Source of the DNA: Rhineura floridana
Taxonomy: Eukaryota; Chordata; Lepidosauria; Squamata; Rhineuridae
Assembly (NCBI RefSeq): GCF_030035675.1
Contig: NC_084487.1
Coordinates: 65,944,986-66,008,985, forward strand
DNA: 64,000 nucleotides
Direction: 5' to 3'
The notes beneath the pieces are model-generated. The model ran no database searches, was not told where the DNA came from, and saw nothing but the letters and a program-made list of their open reading frames with translations. This document shows, piece after piece, positions 54,770-64,000 of the stretch. Every line of letters starts with the position of its first letter. Within the stretch, counting starts at the first letter, position 1. The translations under genes were made by a program, and so were the position numbers.

Positions 54770-55955
54770 AGTTGTGCTGTGGGGTGCCGCCGGGTACCAT
54801 CTTGTACCCCATGCTGTTTAACATCTATATGAAGCTGTCATCAGGAGATTTGGGGTGAGGTGTCAGCAGTACGCTGATGATACCCAGCTCTATTTCTCTG
54901 TAACATGTGAGTTGGGAGGGGCTGTGCAAGCCCTGGACTGCTGCATGGATTTGGTGGTTGGCTGGATGAGGGCCAATAAACTGAGTCTGAATCCTAGCAA
55001 GACTGAGACTCTGTGGGTTGGTGGTTCCTGAGTTCGGAGAATTGTTCAGTTGCCTGCTTTGGATGGGGTCATACTCCCTCTGAAAGAGCAGGTCCATAGT
55101 CTGGGGTGCTCCTGGATCCATCTTTGTCGCTAGAGGCCCAGGAGACCTCTGTGACTAGGAGTGCCTTTTACCAGCTTCGGCTGGTAAGACAGCTCTGGCT
55201 GTTTCTGAACCGGGATAGCCTTACTACTGTTGTCCATGCATTGGTAACCTCCAGGCTGTATTACTGTGATGTGCTCTATGCGGGGCTACCCTTGAGGATG
55301 GTCTGGAAGCTGCAACTGGTCCAAAATGTGGTGGTGAGACTGTTCACTGGGGCAGGGTATTGCCAGCATGTCTCTCCGCTGCTGAAAGAATTGCACAAGC
55401 TACCTATTAGCTACCAGGCTAAGTTCAAGGTTATCGTTTTGGTGTACAAAGCCCTATATAGCTTGGGATCAGGATACCTGAAAGACCATCTTATCCCTTA
55501 TATACCCAGTCAATCTCTGCGCTCTGCAGGTGAGGGCCTCCTGCAGATACCATCTTATCAGGAGGTCCGTTCTGCACCACATAGGAAATGGACCTTTAGT
55601 GTAGTGGCACCTACCCTTTGAAATTCCTTTTCCTTTAATATTAGAAAGTCGCCGTTTCTGTTATCTGTTTGGCGCCTACTGAAGACCTTCCTCTTTCAAC
55701 AAGCCTTTTAAGTTGAGATCTTATCCCAGTCTGTGTCTGTGTTGGAATTGCTTTTTAATATGTTTTTAAACCTTTTCTCTTTTTTAAAAGATGCTTTTAA
55801 AGCTTTTAAAAATATGTTTTTAAAGATGTTCTGTTTTAAAATATTTTAAAGTCTGTTTTCATGATGTTTTAAAGTGTTTTGAGTGCTTTTGTTTGCTGCC
55901 CTAGGCTCCTACAGGGAGGAAGGGCAGCATATGAATCAAATACATAAATAAATAA
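54770..55955 (+). mobile_element. L2 LINE, 5'-truncated
   Basis: It enters within the RT. The catalytic QQYADDTQLYFSVT is readable near 54862-54902, then WMRANKLSLNPSKTE. After frame changes an open stretch (55106-55621) encodes SLSLEAQETSVTRSAFYQLR, LVTSRLYYCDVLYAGLPLRM, LQLVQNVVVRLFTGAGYCQH, KFKVIVLVYKALYSLGSGYL and FSVVAPTL. The 3'UTR ends GGCAGCATATGAATCAAATA, CATAAATAAATAAAT. Several frame breaks; same subfamily as 37 kb. Confidence 0.9.
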
Positions 55956-56599
55956 ATCTGTGTGCAGGTGATCTGAAACTCTCCACAAGGGCTAGGCTAA
56001 TGTAGGAATATGTAGACAGAAATTCATCCTCTGCCCATTTGGAGTTCTGTGGAAGGGAGGGAGGCAGGATAGGTGTTGACATGACAGGAGGAGGCATTAG
56101 GGATTAGCACATTGTCTCTTAAACTTCCATTCTTGGAAAGAACAAAGGAACAAGAACCTATGTCCTACTCCAACCTTTATGCAATTAATTATATAAGTGA
56201 TTAGAACAATCTGAAATTAAAAATAAATTAAAATTTGAATATCTTACGCTGGTGTTGACAACTTTTGGGAGCTGGTAATCTAATTTTTATTTTTTGTTTT
56301 TAAACTGAACTCTGCCAACATTAACTTCAGTACAAGTGTGGAGTATGCCAACTGCAATAGAATGCAGTACTTCCTGGTGGAAAGAATGTAAATCTGCTGA
56401 AATGCATGAACCTATGTTGGAACAAATGACTGACCTCTGGCTTGTGAGTTTTACCCAACAATTCTTACACTTACACTTGCATATCACAATTCAGGTGGGT
56501 GATTCTGGTTTGTTTTTGTCTTTGCAGCACATTGCACATTTTTCTTGCTTTGGGCCAGCAGTCAGACGGGCCTTACCAAAATGTTTTCTTTTTCTTACC

Positions 56600-57180
56600 A
56601 GTAGGGCTGGCCCCAGTCATGCTGGGGCCCTGGCACGCATGTCCGCACGTACGTGCGCGTGCCCAAGGCCAGCCCCAGACATGCTGGAGCCCTTGGGCAA
56701 AAGCCTGCCCCAGCGCTCCCCTTCCACGACTCGCACATGGCGAGAGCTTCGGGGTTCCACCATTCCCTTCCTTAACTTACCTTGTTCTGCGGTTGCACAC
56801 GCAGTGGTACCCTTAAGAAAGATGGCGGCTGAGGTTTCCCTAAGGAGCTGAAGCCTCTGCCGCCTTCTTGATTCATGGCAGGGATGCGAGCACACAGCAC
56901 ACATGCGTGCCATCAGCCAAGATGGCGGCAGAGGCTTCAGCCCCTTAGGAAAACCTCAGCCACCATCTTCCTTAAGGGCACCGCTGCGTGCACAACCGCA
57001 GAACAAGGTAAGTTAAGGAAGGGAATGGTGGAACCCCGAAGCTCTCACCCTGCGATCCGTGGCAGCAATCCTGCCGTGAATCACGGAAGGGGAGTAGAGC
57101 AGCCCCCCAGGGGCTCCTGTAGCCTCAGGGGCCCTCGGGCCAGTGCCCCACCTGGCCGCCCCTTGGAGCAAGACCTGCTT
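56600..57180. mobile_element. GC-rich foldback element (long inverted repeat)
   Basis: GAGAGCTTCGGGGTTCCACC and CTTCCTTAACTTACCTTGTT at 56729-56790 recur as the exact reverse complement at 57001-57046. The arms extend with mismatches to about 56860 and 56920 (CAAGATGGCGGCAGAGGCTT). The outer ends are AGGGCTGGCCCCAG and CTCGGGCCAGTGCCC. Coding-like frames on both strands are mirror images and not genes. High CpG stands out from its AT-rich surroundings. Confidence 0.68.
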
Positions 57181-57278
57181 ACCAGCATCTCAGGGAAGAT
57201 GTGAGATACTATAGTTTGGATAGACTATTACTTACACCTGGGTTAGGACTATAAACCACCTTAGTAAACACCTTAAAC

Positions 57279-57400
57279 TGTATTCAACTAAGTCCTACTC
57301 AGAGTAGACCCATTGAAATTAATATATCTAAGTTAGTCATATCCATTAACTTCAATGAGTCTTCTCTGAGTAGGACTAGCATTGAATTCCACCATTAATG
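57279..57400. mobile_element. Palindromic MITE (GAGTAGGACTAAC family), copy 3
   Basis: AAGTCCTACTCAGAGTAGAC, CCATTGAAATTAATATATC and CATTAACTTCAATGAGTC, TCTCTGAGTAGGACTAGCAT form a clear imperfect palindrome; this is the best preserved of the three copies. Confidence 0.58.
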
Positions 57401-57596
57401 GTTGCTAACACCTTAAACCTTATTGGGGTAGGAGGAGGAAAAGCTACTGAGATATTTAGCCGATGTCCAAACTAAATTACAAGTTTATTGTGATGGACAC
57501 TCCACTCATCAAACTAGGATGGTGGGTATAACTGGGAAGTTCTGGTATCTCCCTTAGCTGCTTACATCTCCTCAAGAAAGGCCCACATGCATGTTT

Positions 57597-57860
57597 TTAT
57601 TTATTTATTTATTTGTTTGTTTCATTTTTAAACCGCCCATAGCGAGTGGCTCTCTGGGTGGTGTACAAAAAGATTAAAATACAGAATATCACAATAAAAT
57701 CAACCTACCAACAGTAAACATAAACAGCAAACAAAAAAGATTTAAAATTATAACATTAAACGTTTAAAATGCCTGGGAGCATAGCCAGGTCTTAACCTGG
57801 CGCTGAAAAGATAGAAGCGTCGGCGCCAGGCGTACTTCTTCGGGGAGGCTGTTGAAAATC
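57597..57860 (-). mobile_element. L2 3' fragment
   Basis: The inverted (TTTA)n tail, AAACCGCCCATAGCGAGTGG and CTCTCTGGGTGGTGTACAAA mark the L2 end. Near 57790-57855 the reverse frame gives FNSLPEEVRLAPTLLSFQRQ-like sequence. Confidence 0.65.
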
Positions 57861-57869
57861 CTGGAGAAA

Positions 57870-59030
57870 GAGGATATAGTACAGCTGTGTTAAAGAATTG
57901 TACAGTGTTAAAAATATTCATACAATCTTGTAAGGTGGCGATGTAGCACCTTTTTCACTCTTCATGGCTGCTGATGTGGGGAAAATGCATACTGACAATT
58001 TTTTTAAAATAATGCACAACCTGGAAAGTATCAGTTTCTTCTCATTGGTTTTACTGTGGTTGCAACATTCTCCAAGACATGGCATTGCACTAATGCAAAT
58101 GAAGGCTAGAGGTTTCGAGCAGAGAGGGTCCTCTTACCTGATTAAGTTTTGGCTTTAGTTTCAGCTTCTGGCTCAAATAACCTCTGCTGCACCAAAATAG
58201 GTCACATGCAAATATTCCTTTTTTGCATGAAATTATTTTTGATAGTTTGGGTAATTAATTAATTTAATAGCTTGGAATCAAAATTAGGTTTTTCACTGTA
58301 GCTCTTTTTTTTTAACTGGAGTTGTCTGCTTCTGGGCTGAAATGTCTAGGCTGAGGACTGAACTTCCTATGTGCCAGCAACTGTGTTTGTCATTGCCTGC
58401 ACATGACCATATCTTCTGTGTGCCCCACCAGTGGCTAGATAGCAGTACCAGCTTCGGTGGTCACACTAAGAGCTGTCATGACCCCAAGTGAGGACTTTCA
58501 TTAATTGTATAAACACTGACCCAAATCTGCTGGCTTAAGCTGCCTGTGGAATTTAGTTTTGTTTATATTTAGCTGGTGTTGTCAAATCATATGTTAACAT
58601 TTTTAAGGAAAATTGCATTCTGGTTAGGATGCCTTTCTCAAGTTATGCTAAGTAATCTTGCAAATTGTACAATCCATTTACTCTTTTCTTGCTAAAGAAT
58701 TCCATGATCTCATTATGTGTTACCAAGCTGCAGAGTTTTTTCATGTGGTTCCCTTTTTTAAGAGTTGGAATCTCTCATGGAATGAAAAGATGATAATGCT
58801 TTAAGGGAATTTATAGCAGTTTGCAAAATAGTATATGTGACCGAGATGAGCAACTTTTTGTGAAATTATGGAAAATCCATTTTTGTAGCCTTTTGTCATC
58901 TGAAGAGGCAAGAAAACAAAGTTAGCAGCAGGATCAATTTTCCTGGGCAGGGCACTGGCACGAGGGAGTCGCATGTATCACAAGGATGCTTCTCCTAAGC
59001 CTAAGAAAATATAAAATGCTCAATTAATTT
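57870..59030. other. PAWR intron, nothing recognised
   Basis: No gene or repeat was recognised in this stretch. Confidence 0.4.
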
Positions 59031-59034
59031 GACT

Positions 59035-59262
59035 TATTTCTTACATTTATGTCCCACCTTTCCTCCAAGTTGCTCAAGGTGGCCTACAAATGTGGTTCTC
59101 CCCCTCCCGATTTTATCCTCACAACAACCTTGTGACATAGGTTAGGTTGAGAGACAGTGCTTGGCCCAAGGTCACCCAGCGAGCTTCATGGCCGAGTGGG
59201 GATTTGAACCCTGGTCTCCCAGGTCCTAGTTTGACACTGACCACTGCACCACACTGGCTCTC
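59035..59262 (-). mobile_element. CORE-SINE (MIR-like), nearly complete
   Basis: Reverse reading gives AGCCAGTGTGGTGCAGTGGT (A box), GGGTTCAAATCCCCACTC (B box), AGCTCGCTGGGTGACCTTGG (core), CAAGGTTGTTGTGAGGATAA, then an L2-type tail AAAGGTGGGACATAAATG. It is the clearest member of this family in the window. Confidence 0.75.
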
Positions 59263-60208
59263 TGTGTTTCCTATCTCTATGCTTTCTTCCTTTGAGGTGG
59301 GAAAATAGAACTGAAGTTGTATCCCTCTTGAACATCCTGCTTCCTCACTCAAGAATAGGACCTCCAAAACCATCTCTGAATGTTTCACATTTCCACTTGT
59401 AGGTGCTTATAATTCTGTGAATATGTGCTATGTGTAGAAGGAACTAAAGACTGAAAAAGAGGTGATTGCTCTTACTGCAGCTCTGAAAAGTAAAGGGATA
59501 AAAATATGTAGACTCTTAAATCAAAGGCCTCATATTTTTCCTTTCAATTTTTAAATCTCTTTTATATGTCTTGTTCCAATTGGCTTTAGTATGACTTTCT
59601 TCCTGCTGTCATGCCTGTGGCGGACTCTGTAGATCCTGCATCACGGAGGCAGGGGTTACGTAAAACTGGCATCTATAGTGCCAATTCAAATATTGGCACT
59701 ATAGTTGCATGATTTTAAGCAGTGTATCCCTTTGGCATCTCATTGTTAATGTGTAGTTTTATAGTGTAATGTTTAAAGCTGACTTTTGAGAAGTTGATTA
59801 AATCTTTACCAGGTGTTTCGAATGTATTAACTTGCCCAGGAAATTCTGTGAGATTTGCTTCCTAGTCATAGCCCAACACCTTAACAATATATTACACCAT
59901 ACTGGCTCTCTTCAGGTTTAATCTGAGCATAGATGGTGTTTTTACATTGACTTAGGAGGTAAACCTGGAGGACCACATATTCTGAATTTATTAAATCTTT
60001 TAAAAATGTTTTCTACTAATTGCATTGCAAGCTCTCCACTCAAGGGTAAAACTCTTTAAGTCCCACCACATTCAAATACAGGCTTATAAAATTTATGATG
60101 TTTCTGTTTTTTTCCATTTCAGTACACAGTTCTTATTTTAATACAGTGTTTATTTGAATTCTCAGGGGAGGAGGCTGTTGTCTGTATACTGCTTGTCTTG
60201 TCATGAGT

Positions 60209-60479
60209 ATTTATTCACCAATAGGCAAAAAACCCTTGCTGTTTAAAATGTACCTACAGCCAACAGATAGTTCTATCAAAGTTTAAAAAGCAGGAAGATT
60301 GGGCAGCTATAGTGAATGCACTAGGGGAGCAGGAGACCTGACCTCCTCTCTGAAATATTGGACTGCCCTACAAATTTGTAAAAAATGCAAACACAATTTG
60401 GGTTGTTCTTTCACAGTCCAATCCACTTCCTGTGTAGCTTGGAAGAATTTGGTAATATGTGCCTCTCAGCTTATGGTGA
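60209..60479 (+). repeat. Unclassified dispersed repeat, copy 2 (partner at 0.9 kb)
   Basis: Same order of words as 887-1150: AATAGGCAAAAAACC, ACAGATAGTTCTATCAAAG, AGCAGGAGACCTGACCTCC and CCACTTCCTGTGTAGCTTGG, ending near GCCTCTCAGCTTATGGTGAC. The two copies differ at scattered bases and small indels. Confidence 0.6.
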
Positions 60480-60559
60480 CTGGTGGCAACACCTGTGTTT
60501 AGGACTACATCTCAAAGAAAAATGACATTTTACTTTGCTTCTTTCCTGTGTTGCTACTG

Positions 60560-60995
60560 TTTCTACAAAAAATCTAACCTAGAATCCAGAAGCTATAATT
60601 CCCAGAAGTGGGCTGGCTGTTATACTACTCTGGCCACTTGAGCTCTAGGAGTCTCCTAACAACTCTCAACACCCTTCACAAGCTACACTTCCCAGGATTC
60701 TTTGGGGGAAGCCATGACTGTTTAAAGTGGAATAAATATCTGGCATGGGTGTGGCCCCCTGATTAGCCACGCCAAACAGCTGTGAGTCTGGCTCTTAGAA
60801 CACTGACAGGTTGGTTCTTACTGAGCATGCCAACACTTATCATTGACTCCAATGTTCAATTTCTTAAATTAATTAAAAATCAGCCAGACATTATTTTATG
60901 TTTAAACTGCAGAAGATGAAGGTCAGAGTATGGGGTACGGTCAGTAACAGGATTACTGGTACACTGTGAACATGGCTGATTTTTAATTAATTTCA
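60560..60995. repeat. Repeat block with a 21-bp perfect inverted repeat
   Basis: The block includes ACACTTCCCAGGATTCTTTG and GGAAGCCATGACTGTTTAAA, words typical of a common squamate repeat. AAATTAATTAAAAATCAGCC (60866-60886) is matched exactly by its reverse complement at 60973-60993, 86 bp apart, giving a stem and loop. Confidence 0.45.
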
Positions 60996-60999
60996 ACAA

Positions 61000-63900
61000 T
61001 TATGAGACCACTGACAAAAAAATCCAACAGGTCTGGATTTTATTTCTGTTGTTTTACACTTTGAACTCTCTATTCTCTCTGAGTGTTCTGTATATTGCCA
61101 TAAAAACTTAGAGGGTTGTTAAGCAAGTGTTTCTGAGTTCAGGACTATAAGTTTTGTAAGTTTTGTTTTGAAATGGTTTATGAGAAGTAGCAGAATGGCA
61201 TGGGGAGTGTTTTCAACTTAACATTACAGAAGGCAAAAAAATCCATGCTGGCTATAGGATACAGCCACAGTGTTCCTGCAATGAAGAAGCTGAAGACTAC
61301 AATATTGTGACATAATTGCCAACTATGTTTCATACAATATTTTTTCTTTCAACCAATAACATTGCTTTAAATATTAATAGGCTGCAGCTATTGTTGAGTT
61401 GCACTGTTTGTTTTTTAAATAAACATAGCACCAACTTTCTAAATATTTTTCATCTATTTTGCTGGCCCTTTCTGTTGTGGTATCCAGATATAATTAAACT
61501 GCTTTTTCTTCCCCTTTTTGCCTTTTCCCTCACTTCTTTCAGTTTGGAAGCCCTGAAACCTTGTGGGAAAGTCCTCCTATAGGCATAACATTTCTAGTCT
61601 TGTAAGTACATTTAGGCAATTAGGAGCAACCTGGAAATTTGTATGGTCTCTAGGTAGTTTTAGATCCTGGACCTAATCAGCATTTCTCTCCACCCCAACC
61701 CCCAGTTCCATGCTCTACAATATATATTCCTGATACATTTGGGTAAAGAATGAACAAAACCATGACTTTTTAAAAAATGAAATCATCTGAACATGGAGAA
61801 TGTTGCATTTTAAAGTCAAATTATAGCACCATCCTGACAACAGAAATAAAATAGAGTTTGCTTCCACTGCCCTGATCCTGAACACATTTGCTTGAGAACC
61901 ATAGTTTCCCATTACATCTGAACAGGTCTAGCCATGGGAGGAAAAAAGTTTTGGATCACAAAAACATCACTCTCTGGCCTTTGGATGCCTTCCCCCCTCT
62001 CCTTAGCCTTCTGATTTAAGGATGTTTCTAAACATACACCAGCTGACTTTAAAAGCCTACATATTCAAATTGCGAAATTCTGTGCATATTCCAAGACCGC
62101 ATGTAGCCTACCATATGCATGATAGATCTCTCCTTAGTTAAAATTAAATAAATATAATCAATGGAAGTAACCAAGATCCCCTGTTTGTTCAGAAAGGTTT
62201 TTTCAATATAGCATACTTCAAATATAAACATAAACCAAGCATAAACATAGATTATAAATATTTGTCTCAACTTTGAGGCAACGGAGTAAAGGCCTCCAGA
62301 ATCACATTTTCATTAAAACATAGGCCCAGTGTATGGTTACAGTTGACACAAGAGTTTACAAAATTCACCATTTTACATGAACTACTGTGCATTCCTCGTT
62401 TTTGTTTTTTGTCTTCTCTAAATCTTTATTACTGGTTTATTTCAGTATGACAGCTTCCTTCTGCCTGCTTGGTTTCAAGTGCATTCAGTCGGGAAACCTT
62501 TTAACTAAAGTGTAGATAGCTGGACTTTTCAAAAACAACAGCCACCTGATTTCTGGGAATACAATGTCTACATTATCTCTTATTTTTACTTTTAGCATTA
62601 AAGTAGCTAGAGACCATTTCCTGAAAGTAAATGTGATAGAGATGTAGACAATCTTTACACAGAATATAAGTAAAATTGTGTAGAAATACAAGTATAAATA
62701 CATTTGTGTTCTCTGCAGTACTTTGTTGTTAATACTCAGATTTATTGATGGCAACTGCTATAATCCTGAGCTACTTAATGCATGCCTTATTGAATCGCCT
62801 TATTGAATCTAACAATCAGTGAATCTACTCTGAGTATGACAAATGTTGGATAGCAACCTATTATCATTTTCAGCAACAAAAAGGTGTTTATTTCCTGCTA
62901 TGTGAATCAGTCTTCATGTGTTGACCTGTTGTACTTCTTCCTCTTTTGCAACCAGGAGGAGGAGGAGCTTGGAAGCTTTTGCTTCCACTTTTAAACCAAT
63001 CACATTTCCATGATGCAGTTCAAATGGGCGACCTCCACAGTTTGGTAATTGGCTCTTAACCTGTGTTCATTTGCTCCTCATAGAATGTCACTAGTGGAAT
63101 TGTGTTAGGATTCTTCAAAACTGTATCTCTAGGATTATTATAATGATGATGATAATTAGATTTCTAAAGGAGTGAACCTGGGGGTGGGCTGCCAAAGGCA
63201 TACTTCTAAATACCAGCTCTGGCTATTTTGACTGTCAACCCATCTTGAATTTGTCCTGTGCCTGATCCATGTCAGCAAATATCTGCTCAGTGTTGGAATA
63301 ATGTAACTGCAAATGATCAGATGGCATTTGGTGGGGGAAAGTGTTTTAAAAAGAGTAAGATTATTGCTGTAGTTAAGAATTTCAAAAAATTTCAATATTA
63401 ACAAATGTTAGACAAAATAAAATATTTCCATTAGCTACAGACTGTACTTAAAAATGACTTCTCAAATTGCATGTTTAATCTTACCTTAATTATACTGGAA
63501 AAAATACATGTACAAGTCAAAAGGGAACTATAGTTAGCCAGAGAATATATCTCACAACACCATGAATTTAATGTGTGCATGACTTGTCTCTTTAAATGCC
63601 ACTTTTTCTTCTCCCTCAAAAACCTGGCAGTGATAATCCTGACAGAATCCCTTGTGAACATAATAAAGACTAAAAGGCCAAAATGTCCTAATAAGGTTAT
63701 AAGGTTATATACGTGATATTTTGCTTCCACTGAAATTCAAGAGGCTTAATGTATAATAAATCTTATTACAAAGGGTGAGCCATCCAGGAAGAAAACAATC
63801 TCTCCAGATATTGAATTATTTCTTTTCTAAATTTAGACTAAATTTAGGCTTAGAATAGAAATCCATGAAACTTATGTTAGTCATGTTTGAATTAAGTTGC

Positions 63901-64000
63901 ATTGATTTCACTGGCTGTGTTCTAACTAAGGCTGCAATCCAATACATGTCTATTCAGAAGTAAACTCCATTGGGTTCAATGGGACTTATTCCCAGGTAAG
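61000..64000. other. PAWR intron, nothing firm
   Basis: No gene was recognised. MITE-type traces occur at about 62818-62865 (GAATCTACTCTGAGTATGAC) and at 63930-64000 (GCTGCAATCCAATACATG ... TGGGACTTATTCCCAG), the last running off the window. Confidence 0.4.

Larger units (their letters stand above)
27134..64000 (+). other. PAWR: PAWR intron following the first coding exon (to window end)
   Basis: A consensus donor GTGAGAG opens at 27134. Downstream I found no sequence encoding the next expected PAWR residues (human CLDEYEDDEAG) or the leucine zipper, and no other host gene. The whole remaining 37 kb is therefore most simply a long first coding-exon intron filled with repeats, though the gene could also end up disrupted or another gene missed. 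Confidence 0.6.

Noticed and set aside
56336-57204. Open frames on both strands with Ala/Arg/Cys-rich products
   Set aside because: They are mirror images arising from the GC-rich foldback, so not genes.
27134-64000. Search for further PAWR exons
   Set aside because: No stretch encoding the expected LDEYEDDEAG or leucine-zipper residues was spotted among the frames; they probably lie beyond the window. A spliced alignment would settle it.
1-64000. CRISPR arrays, prokaryotic operons, rRNA or tRNA genes
   Set aside because: No spaced direct repeats, no dense gene blocks; all tRNA-like A/B boxes found belong to SINEs.

Overview
The window looks like nuclear DNA of a squamate reptile, most likely a lizard. 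Three kinds of evidence point there: two vertebrate host genes in conserved order, a moderately AT-rich intron-and-intergenic landscape, and a characteristic repeat mix. The mix includes L2, CR1, BovB and L1 LINEs, tRNA-head and CORE SINEs, many short palindromic hAT-type MITEs and a Tc1 transposon. No prokaryotic gene organisation is present. Species cannot be settled from the sequence alone.

Host genes: (1) the last coding exon of PPP1R12A (MYPT1, myosin phosphatase targeting subunit) at 1508-1594 on +, followed by a 3'UTR of about 2 kb. (2) About 22 kb downstream on the same strand, the CpG-rich promoter, a probable non-coding exon 1 and the first coding exon (26654-27133) of PAWR (Par-4, pro-apoptotic WT1 regulator). 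The same tandem order is known from human 12q21. From 27134 to the end the window is most simply read as PAWR intron; I found no further PAWR exon. An intronless relic of EFL1 (ribosome-maturation GTPase) lies between the two genes at about 7.0-7.6 kb.

Repeat layout: 0-0.5 kb L2; 8-10 kb SINE and LINE tails; 12.36-13.95 kb a Tc1 element with long TIRs and TA duplications; 15-17.3 kb LINE fragments; 21-24.7 kb a 2.5 kb L2 with a second L2 tail inside it; 28-30 kb a nested stack (SINE interrupted by hAT, which holds L2 and CR1); 31.8-34 kb a cluster of foldback MITEs including a 450 bp near-perfect palindrome; 34.85-51.5 kb three copies of one element; 45.2-45.85 kb a solo LTR fossil; 54.8-56 kb L2; 56.6-57.2 kb a GC-rich foldback.

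The most notable find is the trio at 34850-36744, 41001-42926 and 49541-51492. Each is a complete unit of about 1.9 kb with a shared 5' start, a 15-18 bp target-site duplication and a poly(A) tail. Each encodes an L1 ORF1-like protein that stops after the RRM-like domain, followed by a remnant of the ORF2 C-terminus and an L1-type 3' end, with no reverse transcriptase. This is the architecture of a HAL1 ('half-L1') element, known in mammals. Two of the three copies keep the ORF open.
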